Made by a program: the position numbers and the translations under genes
Shown here: positions 1-10,927 of the stretch, piece after piece
Numbering within the stretch: position 1 is the stretch's first letter
Layout: each line of letters starts with the position of its first letter
Origin: Pluralibacter gergoviae ATCC 33028 = NBRC 105706
GTDB taxonomy: Bacteria > Pseudomonadota > Gammaproteobacteria > Enterobacterales > Enterobacteriaceae
NCBI RefSeq assembly: GCF_001598855.1
Contig: NZ_BCZS01000012.1
Location: forward strand, 29,551-93,550
DNA: 64,000 nucleotides
Reading direction: 5' to 3'
Notes under the pieces: generated by a model
The model's database searches: none
Told to the model about the DNA's origin: nothing
What the model saw: the letters and a program-made list of their open reading frames with translations, nothing else

Positions 1-1001
1 TCGATGCCGTACAGCTGGGCGATAAAGATAGCCGCGATGCTCTGATACAGCGTGGAGCCGTCGAGGTTAAAGGAGTAGCCGGTCGGCACGACGAAGCTGG
101 TGATCGACGCCGGGGCGCCGTAGGCCTCCATCTTCTCGATGATTCGCGGCAGCACGCTCTCGGAACTGGAGGTAGAGTACGCCAGGATCAGCTCGTCTTT
201 GAGGATGCGGATAAGGACCCAGATGCTCAGGCCGCACATTTTTGCCACGCCACCCAGCACCACCAGGGCAAAGAAGATAATTGCCGCATGGACCAGCAGC
301 ACCAGCTTGGCCAGCGGCCACAGGGAGGCGAAGCCAAAGTTGGCGACGGTCACGGCGATCAGCGCGAACACGCCGACCGGCGCATAGCGCATCACCATGT
401 GGGTCACCTTAAACATGGTTTCCGAGATCGAGCGGAATACCGTAACCAGCGGCTCGCGGTGGGTCGCCGGCAGCGAGGAGAGCCCGAGGCCAAACAGCAC
501 CGAGAAGAAGATAATCGGCAGCATTTCGCCCTTCGCCATTGAGGCCACGATATTGGTCGGCACCAGCGACAGAATCGTGCCCATCAGGCCGTGAGCGTGG
601 CTCTGCACTTCTGCCGTCGTGCTCTGGTATTTCGAAATATCCACAGCGGCGAGGGTCGACATATCGATCCCGGCGCCGGGCTGGAAGACGTTGGCCAGCG
701 TAATACCGACAACGATGGCGATCGTAGTGATTATTTCGAAATAGATAATGGTTTTCGCGCCGATGCGGCCCAGCGATTTCGCATCGCCGACCCCGGCAAT
801 GCCCACGATCAGCGTCGAGATGACAATCGGCACGACGATCATTTTAATCAGGTGAATAAAGATGTCGCCGGCGGGTGAGAGCAGATTGACAATCAGCCAG
901 TCGCGATCGGCGCTATGATAATGCAGATAGCTTCCCAGCAGGATGCCGAAGATAAGCGCGAGCAATATCTGCCACGCAAGGCTAATTTTGGCCTTTTTCA
1001 T
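1..1001 (-). CDS. gltP: Proton/glutamate-aspartate symporter GltP (3' end outside the window)
   Basis: Inner-membrane dicarboxylate/amino-acid:cation symporter of the DAACS family, importing glutamate and aspartate with protons. About 333 residues are visible of roughly 437 in E. coli; the C-terminus runs off the left edge. The N-terminus reads MKKAKISLAWQILLALILG, and the serine-rich family motif STSSSESVLPR and the later FNLDGSTLYQ stretch are both present. The start at 1001 is preceded by AGAGGAAG on the minus strand. It is transcribed divergently from acs, as in E. coli. I see no damage in the visible part. Confidence 0.95.
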   Translation of the reverse strand, partial: MKKAKISLAWQILLALIFGILLGSYLHYHSADRDWLIVNLLSPAGDIFIHLIKMIVVPIVISTLIVGIAGVGDAKSLGRIGAKTIIYFEIITTIAIVVGITLANVFQPGAGIDMSTLAAVDISKYQSTTAEVQSHAHGLMGTILSLVPTNIVASMAKGEMLPIIFFSVLFGLGLSSLPATHREPLVTVFRSISETMFKVTHMVMRYAPVGVFALIAVTVANFGFASLWPLAKLVLLVHAAIIFFALVVLGGVAKMCGLSIWVLIRILKDELILAYSTSSSESVLPRIIEKMEAYGAPASITSFVVPTGYSFNLDGSTLYQSIAAIFIAQLYGI

Positions 1002-1411
1002 AATAAACTTCCTCTGTGCAGGGCGTCATAAGCAATACATATGACGAATACCAAATGGGGTGAATTGTGCGGCGTCTATAGATAGTATTTTTAACGCGGC
1101 GTATCAGTATCATCTGCACAGTGTACTACGCAAGCCTTTAATAACGGAGGTTTAAGCTGAAAAACGGAGGGTTATCGACAGTTAAGGACACTTAATGACA
1201 ATAACTAATTGTTATAAAATACTTTTCCTCCAACAAAATTCAATAAATTCAAAGTGGTGATTATTTCATCCAAATAGATTGTTTGGCTGTTTCTTATACA
1301 TTACAAACAATGCGTGATCTGCCGCGCAAATTATAAACAAACCCACCAAAACCTCTTCAATTAACCTTTATGTGACATATTATTAACATCCTAACAAGGA
1401 GAATAATTGCC
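1002..1411. promoter_or_regulatory. gltP-acs divergent intergenic region
   Basis: This 410-base AT-rich gap carries the promoters of gltP (left) and acs (right). No open frame in it looks coding. A CRP-like half-palindrome lies at 1313-1328 (CGTGA, six bases, GCGCA), and a weaker one at 1256-1271 (GGTGA, six bases, CATCC). In E. coli acs is activated by CRP from two tandem upstream sites centred near -69.5 and -122.5. Here the centres are about 57 bases apart, and the nearer one lies about 70 bases from a plausible start point near 1390. The AT-rich ACATATTATTAAC around 1375-1388 could hold the -10 element. The CRP assignment rests on pattern and position only. Confidence 0.6.
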
Positions 1412-3370
1412 ATGAGCCAGGTTCATAAACACCCTATTGCCGCATCCATTGCGGAACGCTGCCTGATAAACCCGGAGCAGTACCAGAGCGACTATCAACT
1501 CTCCGTGACCGACCCCGACGCCTACTGGGGCAAGCAGGGTAAAATTCTCGACTGGATTAAGCCCTATCAGAAGGTCAAGAATACCTCTTTTGCGCCGGGT
1601 AATGTCTCCATCAAATGGTATGAAGACGGTACCCTTAACCTCGCGGCCAACTGCCTTGACCGCCACCTCGCGGAACGCGGCGACCAGACGGCCATTATCT
1701 GGGAAGGCGATGACGCCGGCCAGAGCAAAAATATCACCTACAAAGAACTGCATCGCGACGTTTGCCGCTTCGCCAACGTGCTGACCGATCTCGGGATTAA
1801 GAAAGGTGATGTCGTCGCTATCTATATGCCGATGGTGCCGGAAGCCGCCGTGGCGATGCTCGCCTGCGCCCGCATCGGCGCTATTCATTCCGTCATTTTC
1901 GGCGGCTTCTCGCCGGAAGCGGTCGCGGGCCGCATCATCGATTCCAGCTCGCGGATGGTGATCACCGCCGACGAGGGCCTGCGCGCCGGGCGCGCGATCC
2001 CGCTGAAGAAAAACGTCGATGACGCGCTGAAAAACCCGAATGTTACCACCGTTGAACACGTCGTGGTGCTCAAGCGCACCGGCGGCAGCATCGGCTGGCA
2101 GGAGAACCGCGATCTGTGGTGGAGCGATCTTATCAGCGGCGCCAGCGACAGCCACCAGCCGGTGGAGATGGGCGCAGAAGATCCGCTGTTTATCCTCTAC
2201 ACCTCCGGCTCCACCGGTAAACCAAAGGGCGTGCTGCACACCACCGGCGGCTACCTGGTGTATGCCGCCACTACCTTTAAGTACGTCTTCGACTATCACG
2301 ACGGCGACATCTACTGGTGTACCGCCGACGTTGGCTGGGTCACCGGCCACAGCTATCTGCTGTACGGTCCTCTGGCCTGCGGCGCCACCACCCTGATGTT
2401 TGAGGGGGTGCCCAACTGGCCGACCCCGGCGCGCATGTGCCAGGTGGTGGACAAGCATAAGGTGAATATTCTCTACACCGCGCCGACCGCCATCCGCGCC
2501 CTGATGGCCGAAGGCGACAAGGCGATAGAGGGCACCGACCGCTCCTCGCTGCGCATTCTCGGCTCCGTCGGCGAACCGATTAACCCGGAAGCCTGGGAGT
2601 GGTTCTGGAAGAAAATCGGCAACGAGAAGTGCCCGGTGATGGACACCTGGTGGCAGACCGAAACCGGCGGCTTCATGATAACGCCTCTGCCGGGCGCAAC
2701 GGAGCTGAAGGCCGGCTCGGCCACCCATCCGTTCTTCGGCGTGCAGCCCGCGCTGGTCGATAACGAAGGCCATCCGCTGGAAGGCGCCACCGAGGGCAAC
2801 CTGGTCATCACCGACTCCTGGCCGGGCCAAGCGCGTACCCTGTACGGCGACCACGAGCGCTTCGAGCAGACCTACTTCTCGACCTTCAAAAACATGTACT
2901 TCAGCGGCGACGGCGCGCGCCGGGACGAAGACGGCTACTACTGGATCACCGGACGCGTCGATGATGTGCTCAACGTTTCCGGCCACCGCCTCGGCACCGC
3001 CGAAATCGAATCGGCGCTGGTCTCGCACCCGAAAATCGCCGAAGCGGCGGTGGTGGGTATTCCGCACAACATTAAAGGCCAGGCTATCTACGCCTACGTC
3101 ACCCTGAACCAGGGCGAGGAGCCGACGCCGGAGCTGTATGCGGAAGTCCGCAACTGGGTGCGCAAAGAAATTGGCCCGCTGGCGACGCCGGACGTACTGC
3201 ACTGGACCGACTCGCTGCCGAAAACCCGCTCCGGCAAGATCATGCGCCGCATTCTGCGCAAAATCGCCGCCGGCGACACCAGCAATCTGGGAGATACCTC
3301 AACGCTTGCCGATCCGGGCGTGGTGGAGAAGCTGCTCGAAGAGAAGCAGGCCATCGCGATGCCGTCGTAA
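1412..3370 (+). CDS. acs: Acetyl-CoA synthetase
   Basis: AMP-forming acetate:CoA ligase, the high-affinity route that turns acetate into acetyl-CoA through acetyl-AMP. The 652 residues equal the E. coli length. The adenylate-forming signature [11 protein letters not shown] is at residues 263-273, and the C-terminal [11 protein letters not shown] motif holds the lysine that is reversibly acetylated in this family. AAGGAG sits upstream of the ATG. It is first in acs-yjcH-actP, which pairs the enzyme with the acetate permease. The sequence appears intact. Confidence 0.98.
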   Translation: MSQVHKHPIAASIAERCLINPEQYQSDYQLSVTDPDAYWGKQGKILDWIKPYQKVKNTSFAPGNVSIKWYEDGTLNLAANCLDRHLAERGDQTAIIWEGDDAGQSKNITYKELHRDVCRFANVLTDLGIKKGDVVAIYMPMVPEAAVAMLACARIGAIHSVIFGGFSPEAVAGRIIDSSSRMVITADEGLRAGRAIPLKKNVDDALKNPNVTTVEHVVVLKRTGGSIGWQENRDLWWSDLISGASDSHQPVEMGAEDPLFILYTSGSTGKPKGVLHTTGGYLVYAATTFKYVFDYHDGDIYWCTADVGWVTGHSYLLYGPLACGATTLMFEGVPNWPTPARMCQVVDKHKVNILYTAPTAIRALMAEGDKAIEGTDRSSLRILGSVGEPINPEAWEWFWKKIGNEKCPVMDTWWQTETGGFMITPLPGATELKAGSATHPFFGVQPALVDNEGHPLEGATEGNLVITDSWPGQARTLYGDHERFEQTYFSTFKNMYFSGDGARRDEDGYYWITGRVDDVLNVSGHRLGTAEIESALVSHPKIAEAAVVGIPHNIKGQAIYAYVTLNQGEEPTPELYAEVRNWVRKEIGPLATPDVLHWTDSLPKTRSGKIMRRILRKIAAGDTSNLGDTSTLADPGVVEKLLEEKQAIAMPS

Positions 3371-3420
3371 CAAAGATGTGCCCCTCTTCTGGTCAGAAGG
3401 GGGCCTGGTGAGGGGATAAG

Positions 3421-3479
3421 CCGTACTGAACTCCCCCTCATCCTGACCCTCTCCCCGGCGGGGAGAGGGATCTGTACGG
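3421..3479. repeat. Palindromic repeat unit between acs and yjcH
   Basis: A near-perfect hairpin, CCCTCTCCCCG, one base, CGGGGAGAGGG (3448-3470), lies inside a weaker outer inverted repeat, CCGTAC at 3421-3426 and GTACGG at 3474-3479. Just upstream another GC-rich palindrome (about 3380-3402, CCCCTCTTCT paired with AGAAGGGG) follows the acs stop. The CCCTCTCCCC hairpin resembles a dispersed intergenic repeat that I recall from several high-GC enterobacteria. It sits within the acs-yjcH-actP transcript, so it could uncouple acs from yjcH-actP by attenuation or RNA processing; that role is inference. Confidence 0.6.
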
Positions 3480-3592
3480 TGCTCTTACTTAAAACGATAC
3501 CCTACACACCCTCCTGCGGCATTCGGGCCAGAGGCGCATTGACTGCACCTGCGGCACGAAGAAAGCGGAGGAACACCTCTGGAGACTCTGTG

Positions 3593-5553
<1,961 letters not shown>

Positions 5554-5562
5554 CGGAGAGAT

Positions 5563-5582
5563 CCCCGGCCTGCGGGCCGGGG
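5563..5582. terminator. Hairpin after actP
   Basis: CCCCGGCC, four-base loop, GGCCGGGG just after the actP stop. There is no good T tract on the plus side. It lies between convergent actP and the antitoxin gene and may act in both directions. Confidence 0.6.
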
Positions 5583-5592
5583 AGACAGAAAT

Positions 5593-5904
5593 TTAGATAG
5601 CGGCAAGCTGAGACAATACAGAGGGACTTTTCTCAATCATGCGGATCAATAGCACCGCCTGTTTGTTTGGACTGGCAAGGCCCTGCTCCCAATTCTGGTA
5701 AGTCTTCAGGCCCGCATGAAGATAGCGCGCGAAAACGGCCTGCGAAAGATTGAGCTGTTCACGAACCTTGACCAAATCTTCCGGCGCAATCGCCAGATCG
5801 CGGGTATTAACGCGGTGAGTGCGCAGTGTTTTTTTTCCGGCATTTAACTCGCCCCACGCTTCAATACCTTCCTGCAATTCGCTGAAAATATCTCGCTTCG
5901 TCAC
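5593..5904 (-). CDS. HigA2-type antitoxin, XRE-family DNA-binding protein
   Basis: A 103-residue protein ending in a helix-turn-helix of the XRE family (about residues 51-97: LNLSQAVFARYLHAGLKTYQ, NWEQGLASPNKQA). The overall layout, including the leader KRDIFSELQEGIEAWGE and the T-H-V/R-N element, matches the HigA2 antitoxin of Vibrio cholerae as I remember it. It is expected to neutralise the toxin encoded just upstream and to repress the operon. Its start overlaps the toxin stop by four bases (ATGA), giving the toxin-first order typical of HigBA. Confidence 0.85.
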   Translation of the reverse strand: MTKRDIFSELQEGIEAWGELNAGKKTLRTHRVNTRDLAIAPEDLVKVREQLNLSQAVFARYLHAGLKTYQNWEQGLASPNKQAVLLIRMIEKSPSVLSQLAAI

Positions 5905-6248
5905 CTGATGATCCTCTGTTTTGCCTGCTCTAAAAGATGGGACAGGATGTTACGTTGGTGAGCCGTCAAATCATCCTGCTGCTCTTTATCGTATAGCGTA
6001 AAAAGCAGAAAATGGGACTTCTCGGCATACCAGTAATAGATAACCCGAATACCTCCCCGCTTCCCCTTATTCCTGCGAGGGTCAGCAAATCGAATTTTAC
6101 GAAGTCCCCCGGCGCCTCGAATGACATCCCCGGCGCAAGGATTATGCAACAACATTTGCTGGAAAGCCTTGAAATCATCATCGCTGAAGTATTCAGCACG
6201 ATGCCGTTCAAAGGGCGGTAGTTCAATAAACAGCGCATCCATGGGCAT
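5901..6248 (-). CDS. HigB2-type (RelE superfamily) toxin
   Basis: A 115-residue RelE-fold mRNA interferase candidate. The family core is clear: GDVIRGAGGLRKIRFADPRR, then NKGKRGGIRVIYYWY and LLFTLYDKEQQDDLT. It closely parallels V. cholerae HigB2, which cleaves mRNA on the ribosome. I chose the ATG at 6248 (MPMDALF), preceded by AGGAG; the ATG at 6242 is equally possible. Toxin precedes antitoxin. The pair sits between actP and the cid-like genes, a typical accessory location. Confidence 0.85.
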   Translation of the reverse strand: MPMDALFIELPPFERHRAEYFSDDDFKAFQQMLLHNPCAGDVIRGAGGLRKIRFADPRRNKGKRGGIRVIYYWYAEKSHFLLFTLYDKEQQDDLTAHQRNILSHLLEQAKQRIIR

Positions 6249-6253
6249 ATATC

Positions 6254-6290
6254 TCCTGTACAGGAACAATATATACCCAATATGGGGATA
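6254..6290. promoter_or_regulatory. Candidate operator of the toxin-antitoxin pair
   Basis: Two palindromes lie immediately upstream of the toxin gene: the perfect TCCTGTACAGGA at 6254-6265, overlapping the ribosome binding site, and the near-perfect TATACCCAATATGGGGATA at 6272-6290. XRE antitoxins usually bind such dyads to autoregulate. Which one is used cannot be told from sequence. Confidence 0.5.
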
Positions 6291-6320
6291 GATAAACTGT
6301 TATGGATAATTTATGAACAC

Positions 6321-7010
6321 CTAAAACAGCACCACCGACACCAGCGGCGCCGCCAGCACGGTAACCACCCCGGAAAGCATCATCACCAGGCTCGCTACCA
6401 CGCCCTCCTGCGGCCCCAGCTCATAAGAGCGCGCGGTGCCTGCGCCGTGGGACGCGGCGCCAAAACCGGCGCCTTTGGCCATCCCTTCGCGAATCGACAG
6501 GCGCATAAACAGCACGTCGCCGACCGCCATGCCGAACACGCCGGTGATCACCACGAACAGCGCCACCAGTTCGGGCTGGCCGCCGAGCGGCTTCGCCGCC
6601 GCCAGCGCAAACGGCGTAGTCACCGAACGCACCGCCAGGCTGCGCTGGATCTCATCCGGCAGGGTAAACAGGCGCGCCAGCCACACCGAGCTGGTGACGG
6701 CCACGACGGTGGAGGTTATCACCCCGGCGCTGAGCGACATCCAGTGGCGCTTAATGACCGCCAGGTTGTCGTAAACCGGCACCGCGAAGGCGATGGTCGC
6801 CGGGCCCAGCAGCCACAGCAGCCAGTGGGTTTCCCCCATGTAGTTCTGATAGGAGATATGACCGAATACCAGCAGCGCCACCAGCAGCAGCGGCGTAAAC
6901 ACCAGCGGCATCAGCGGCAGCTTGTGGAAACGTCGGTAAAGGCGTTTATTGGCATAATAAAGGCCGAGCGTAACGACCAGGCAGAGCACGCTGAGCTGAA
7001 AATTATTCAT
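6321..7010 (-). CDS. CidB/LrgB-family membrane protein
   Basis: A 229-residue polytopic inner-membrane protein of the LrgB/CidB (YohK) family. Family features include the central GPATIAFAVPVYDN segment, the SVTTPFALAAAKPLGG stretch near residues 128-143 and GAASHGAGTARS toward the C-terminus. The family is linked to murein hydrolase activity and to export of by-products of overflow metabolism; which applies here is unknown. Its start overlaps the end of the upstream cidA-like gene by eight bases, so the two are coupled. The two-gene unit is divergent from a LysR gene, as in classic cidABR loci. Confidence 0.88.
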   Translation of the reverse strand: MNNFQLSVLCLVVTLGLYYANKRLYRRFHKLPLMPLVFTPLLLVALLVFGHISYQNYMGETHWLLWLLGPATIAFAVPVYDNLAVIKRHWMSLSAGVITSTVVAVTSSVWLARLFTLPDEIQRSLAVRSVTTPFALAAAKPLGGQPELVALFVVITGVFGMAVGDVLFMRLSIREGMAKGAGFGAASHGAGTARSYELGPQEGVVASLVMMLSGVVTVLAAPLVSVVLF

Positions 7011-7413
7011 GATTCATGCGCCGCAGTTCGTAGCGATAGACTTTATCGACGACCCAGGCAGTGCAGCCCAGCACCAGCAGCGTGCTGAGGGCGATAACCG
7101 AGAAGATGCGCCAGCCGTCGATCATCAGCAGCTGGGCGTAGTTCACTACCGCGACCACTGCCGGCACGAAAAACAGCAGCATCTCGGCCAGCAGCCAGCG
7201 CGAGCCCGCGCGCACCCAGGCAAGGGGCACAATACGAAAAACGATCAGCAGCAGCATCAGCACCATGCCGACCAGGTTAGCGGGCAGCGGCAGGTGCGCC
7301 CACCTCACCAGATGTTCAGCAAAAATGAATAATCCGGCATAGAGGATCACCTGCACCGGCACCTGAAGATGATGCAGAAACGCGGGCGCAAGTCGCCCCG
7401 AGGCCACGGCCAT
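7003..7413 (-). CDS. CidA/LrgA-family membrane protein
   Basis: A 136-residue protein with four hydrophobic segments and the family features PLPANLVGMVLMLLLI (about 42-57) and LLFFVPAVVAVVNY (about 79-92). CidA/LrgA proteins are small holin-like membrane proteins that pair with CidB/LrgB. The minus-strand start at 7413 has AGGA about nine bases upstream. It is the first gene of the pair. Confidence 0.88.
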   Translation of the reverse strand: MAVASGRLAPAFLHHLQVPVQVILYAGLFIFAEHLVRWAHLPLPANLVGMVLMLLLIVFRIVPLAWVRAGSRWLLAEMLLFFVPAVVAVVNYAQLLMIDGWRIFSVIALSTLLVLGCTAWVVDKVYRYELRRMNHE

Positions 7414-7515
7414 GGAAGGAATTCCTGAAAAAAGTGAAGGCGCCCAGTATAGTGAGGCGCCGGCCGCGGCTGAAATGAATTAAAATTATTGAAGGTATAG
7501 TCCCGAGGAATGATC

Positions 7516-8403
7516 ATGGATATCAGAACGCTGCGCTATTTTGTCGAGGTGGTTCGCCAGCAGAGTTTCACCCGCGCCGCGGAGAAGCTGTTCGTGACGC
7601 AGCCGACTATCAGTAAGATGCTGAAAAACCTTGAAGATGAACTCAACTGTACTCTGCTTATCCGCGATGGACGCAAGCTGCTGCTGACCGACACTGGCCG
7701 GGTGGTTTTCGAGCGCGGGCTCGCTATTCTCGGCGAGTTTCGCCAGCTTGAAGCAGAGCTGAGCGACATTAATCATCTGCATAAAGGCCTGCTGCGCCTC
7801 GGCATCCCGCCGATGGTCGGCATGATGATGGCCGGCCCCATCAGCCTGTTTCGCCAGCGCTATCCCGGCGTGGAATTAAAAATTTCTGAATTTGGCGGCC
7901 TGACGGTGCAGCAGGCGGTGACTAACGGCGATCTCGACGTAGCGATGACCGTGCTGCCGGTTGAAGAAGAGAGCGGCCTTGCCACCCTGCCGCTGTTCAG
8001 CCACCCGCTGTGCGTGCTGGTGCCCCGCTCCGGCGACTGGCTGCAGAGGGAGACTATCGAGCCGGAGCAGCTGGCGGCCCATCCGCTGCTTATCTACAAC
8101 GAAGACTTTGCCCTCAACCGCCAGCTGATGGCGCTGTTTAACGCCCGCAACATCAAGCCGCGCATCGCGGTGCGCAGCGGCCAGTGGGACTTTCTGGCGG
8201 CGATGGTGCAGGCGGGCGTCGGCGTGGCTATTCTGCCGGAGCCCGTATGCCAGCGGCTTGACCGCCAGACCCTGCGCTGGCTGCCGCTCAACAGCGACGT
8301 CACCTGGTCGCTGGGCATGATCTGGCGGGAAGGGACCTACCTCTCCCACAGCGCCCAGGCCTGGCTCGAATGCTGCGAAGGCTTCTGGCAGACGTCGGTC
8401 TGA
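7516..8403 (+). CDS. LysR-family regulator, probable regulator of the cidAB-like pair
   Basis: A 295-residue LysR-type regulator: N-terminal winged helix-turn-helix (about residues 4-62, with SFTRAAEKLFVTQPTISKML) and a C-terminal effector-binding domain. I prefer the ATG at 7516 (MDIRTLRYF) because GAGGA lies seven bases upstream; the ATG at 7510 is too close to that site. It is divergent from the cidA-like gene with about 100 bases between, the usual arrangement for a LysR protein and its target, and resembles CidR. The effector is unknown. Regulation of the following murQP genes is possible but not indicated. Confidence 0.88.
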   Translation: MDIRTLRYFVEVVRQQSFTRAAEKLFVTQPTISKMLKNLEDELNCTLLIRDGRKLLLTDTGRVVFERGLAILGEFRQLEAELSDINHLHKGLLRLGIPPMVGMMMAGPISLFRQRYPGVELKISEFGGLTVQQAVTNGDLDVAMTVLPVEEESGLATLPLFSHPLCVLVPRSGDWLQRETIEPEQLAAHPLLIYNEDFALNRQLMALFNARNIKPRIAVRSGQWDFLAAMVQAGVGVAILPEPVCQRLDRQTLRWLPLNSDVTWSLGMIWREGTYLSHSAQAWLECCEGFWQTSV

Positions 8404-8476
8404 CACCGTCCGCCGTAATATCGTCGGGATCACACTCCCCGTAAAATAATAAAAAATTACTTTAATCGCATCACTT

Positions 8477-8495
8477 AAGGAATATATTATTCCTT
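8477..8495. promoter_or_regulatory. Inverted repeat upstream of murQ, candidate operator
   Basis: AAGGAAT, five bases, ATTCCTT forms a perfect 7+7 dyad 25 bases before the murQ start, where a repressor would block the promoter. In E. coli the RpiR-family repressor MurR binds inverted repeats at murQ, but no murR gene lies next to murQ here. Assignment to MurR is inference. Confidence 0.5.
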
Positions 8496-8519
8496 CATAC
8501 CCTGCTTATTGAGGTCGCC

Positions 8520-9431
8520 ATGAAAATAGATTTATCCACCCTGACTACCGAAAGCCGCAACGCGGCCAGCGAAAATATCGACCAGCTCCCGACGCTTGAG
8601 ATGCTCACCGTCATCAATAATGAAGATAAAAAGGTCGCGCTGGCGGTAGAAGAGCAGCTCCCGGCTATCGCCCGGGCCGTCGACGCCATCGCCGCCGCCT
8701 TTGCCGCCGGCGGTCGCCTGATCTACTGCGGGGCGGGCACCTCCGGGCGGCTGGGTATCCTTGATGCAAGTGAGTGCCCACCAACTTATGGCACCCCGCG
8801 CGAAATGGTGGTGGGCCTGATTGCCGGCGGCAAAACCGCTATCCTGCAGGCCGTTGAGAACGCCGAAGACAGCCCGCAAATGGGCGAGCAGGACCTGCGC
8901 GATCTGGCGCTTAACGATCGCGATGTGGTGGTGGGTATCGCCGCCAGCGGCCGCACGCCTTACGTTATCGGCGCCCTGAACTACGCCCGCAGCGTTGGCG
9001 CGAAAGTGGGCGCGATTGCCTGCAATCCTGGCAGCGAAATTGGCAAGCTGGCGGATTTCGCCATTGAGCCGCTGGTCGGCCCGGAAGTGGTCACCGGCTC
9101 CTCGCGCATGAAGGCGGGCACCGCCCAGAAGCTGATTCTCAATATGCTCACCACCGGGGCGATGATCCGCTCGGGCAAAGTGTTCGGCAACCTGATGGTG
9201 GACGTGGAAGCCACCAACGCCAAGCTGCTGCAGCGCCAGGTCAACATCGTGGTGCAGGCTACCGAATGTACGCCTGAGCAGGCGCAGGCCGCGCTCGACG
9301 CCTGCCATCGCCACTGCAAAACCGCCATCGTGATGATTCTGGCCGGCGTCAGCGCAGCGGACGCCGAAGAACTTCTCGCCAGCAACAGCGGCTTTATCCG
9401 CCGGGCAATTCAGGGTATCGGGAGCAACTGA
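8520..9431 (+). CDS. murQ: N-acetylmuramic acid 6-phosphate etherase
   Basis: Cytoplasmic SIS-domain etherase that cleaves the lactyl ether of MurNAc-6-phosphate to GlcNAc-6-phosphate and D-lactate, for recycling of peptidoglycan sugar. It has 303 residues (E. coli 298). Family signatures are [20 protein letters not shown] at residues 71-90 and [13 protein letters not shown]85 and E116 align with the two glutamates proposed to be catalytic in E. coli (E83, E114). GAGG precedes the start. Two bases separate it from murP. In E. coli murR precedes murQ; here a LysR gene does. Confidence 0.96.
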   Translation: MKIDLSTLTTESRNAASENIDQLPTLEMLTVINNEDKKVALAVEEQLPAIARAVDAIAAAFAAGGRLIYCGAGTSGRLGILDASECPPTYGTPREMVVGLIAGGKTAILQAVENAEDSPQMGEQDLRDLALNDRDVVVGIAASGRTPYVIGALNYARSVGAKVGAIACNPGSEIGKLADFAIEPLVGPEVVTGSSRMKAGTAQKLILNMLTTGAMIRSGKVFGNLMVDVEATNAKLLQRQVNIVVQATECTPEQAQAALDACHRHCKTAIVMILAGVSAADAEELLASNSGFIRRAIQGIGSN

Positions 9432-9433
9432 AT

Positions 9434-10876
9434 ATGGCTAAAATTACGCCATCCATGATTGAGCAACTGCTGCGGCTCTCCGGCGGAAAGGCCAATATCC
9501 GCGTCTGCGGCAACTGCATGACCCGCCTGCGCCTTACCCTTGCCGACCGCGACGCGGCGGACATTGCCGGCCTGAAGGCCGTACCCGGCGTGATGGGCGT
9601 TATCAACGGCGACGACCAGCTGCAGATCATCCTCGGCCCCGGTAAGGCGCAGACTGCCAGCGAAATGATGAACGCGGTAATCAATGGCGCAGCGGAAAGC
9701 GCGCCCGCCGCCGCCGATCTGCAAGCGCAGGCAAGCGTTCAGAAAGCGAAAATGAAGGGCAAGCAGAATAGCGCGGTGCATAACTTTCTCACCCGGTTTG
9801 CCACTATTTTTACGCCGCTCATTCCGGGCTTTATCGCCGCAGGCCTGCTGCTGGGTATCGCAACCCTGCTGCAGCAGATGTTCGCCGTCGACGGCGTAGT
9901 GCAAAGCCACTGGCTCGCCGCCCTGATTGCCTATATGAAAGTCTTCAGCATCGGGTTGTTTACCTTCCTCAGCATTCTGATTGGCTTCAATACGCAAAAA
10001 GCGTTCGGCGGCTCCGGCGTTAACGGGGCGATTATCGCCTCGCTGTTCGTGCTGCGCTACGTGCCGGAAGGCACCGTCGGCTACTATGCGGGCATGCAGG
10101 ACTTCTTCGGCCTGGCCATTGACCCGCGCGGCAATATTATCGGCGTGCTGCTGGCCTGCATTCTCGGGGCGTGGATCGAGCGCCAGGTGCGCCGCGTTGT
10201 GCCCGATAATCTGGATATGATTCTAACGTCGGCCATCACGCTGCTGATTACCGGGGCAATCACCTTCACCGTGATTATGCCGATTGGCGGCGAGCTGTTT
10301 AAAGGCATGTCGTGGCTGTTCCTGCACCTCAACGGCAATCCGTTCGGTACCGCCCTGCTGGCGGGCCTGTTTCTGATTGCGGTGGTATTCGGCGTTCACC
10401 AGGGCTTCGTGCCGGTTTACTTCGCGCTGATGGATGCCCAGGGCTTCAACTCCCTGTTCCCGATCCTGGCGATGGCCGGCGCGGGCCAGGTTGGCGCCTC
10501 GCTGGCGCTCTACTTCCGGGCGAAAAAGGGCTCCACGCTGCGCACCCAGATCAAGGGCGCGATTTTCCCGGGCCTGCTGGGGATCGGCGAACCGCTGATT
10601 TACGGCGTGACTCTGCCGCGCCTCAAGCCGTTTGTCACCGCCTGCTTCGGCGGCGCGGTCGGCGGCTTCTTTATCGGCCTGGTCTCGTGGCTTGGGCTGC
10701 CGGTGGGCCTCAACACCGTGTTCGGGCCTTCCGGGCTGGTGTCGATTCCGCTGATGACCTCGTCGCAGGGCATTTTTGCCGGGATGCTGGTTTACGTGGC
10801 GGGGATCGCGATTGCCTACGCGGCGGGATTTGCGCTGACGTGGCTGTTTGGCTGTAAGAACGTGGATTTGTCGTAG
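9434..10876 (+). CDS. murP: PTS N-acetylmuramic acid transporter, EIIBC
   Basis: Phosphotransferase permease that imports MurNAc and phosphorylates it to MurNAc-6-phosphate, the MurQ substrate. It has 480 residues (E. coli 474). The EIIB domain occupies about residues 1-90, with the phosphorylated cysteine as C28 in NCMTRLRL. The EIIC membrane domain follows from about residue 110, with the conserved [13 protein letters not shown] motif. There is no EIIA domain, so it should borrow EIIA-Glc (Crr), as in E. coli. It is in one operon with murQ. Confidence 0.95.
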   Translation: MAKITPSMIEQLLRLSGGKANIRVCGNCMTRLRLTLADRDAADIAGLKAVPGVMGVINGDDQLQIILGPGKAQTASEMMNAVINGAAESAPAAADLQAQASVQKAKMKGKQNSAVHNFLTRFATIFTPLIPGFIAAGLLLGIATLLQQMFAVDGVVQSHWLAALIAYMKVFSIGLFTFLSILIGFNTQKAFGGSGVNGAIIASLFVLRYVPEGTVGYYAGMQDFFGLAIDPRGNIIGVLLACILGAWIERQVRRVVPDNLDMILTSAITLLITGAITFTVIMPIGGELFKGMSWLFLHLNGNPFGTALLAGLFLIAVVFGVHQGFVPVYFALMDAQGFNSLFPILAMAGAGQVGASLALYFRAKKGSTLRTQIKGAIFPGLLGIGEPLIYGVTLPRLKPFVTACFGGAVGGFFIGLVSWLGLPVGLNTVFGPSGLVSIPLMTSSQGIFAGMLVYVAGIAIAYAAGFALTWLFGCKNVDLS

Positions 10877-10891
10877 CAAAGCGCTGACGGC

Positions 10892-10918
10892 GCCCCTCTT
10901 TCCGTCAGGCAGAGGGGC
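10892..10918. terminator. Hairpin between convergent murP and yjcE
   Basis: GCCCCTCT, eleven-base loop, AGAGGGGC. An overlapping alternative pairing, CTGACGG at 10884 with CCGTCAG at 10902, is also possible. It lies between two convergent genes and could serve both; the T tract is poor. Confidence 0.6.
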
Positions 10919-10927
10919 ACCTGAAGG

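Noticed and set aside
1256..1271. Second CRP site upstream of acs
   Set aside because: Only partly matches the consensus, and its spacing to the nearer site differs by about four bases from E. coli. Mentioned but not called as a separate feature.
1391..3202. A 603-codon open frame on the minus strand opposite acs
   Set aside because: It is the shadow of a high-GC gene; the composition is low-complexity (Arg, Gly, Val, Ala) and the plus-strand acs is certain.
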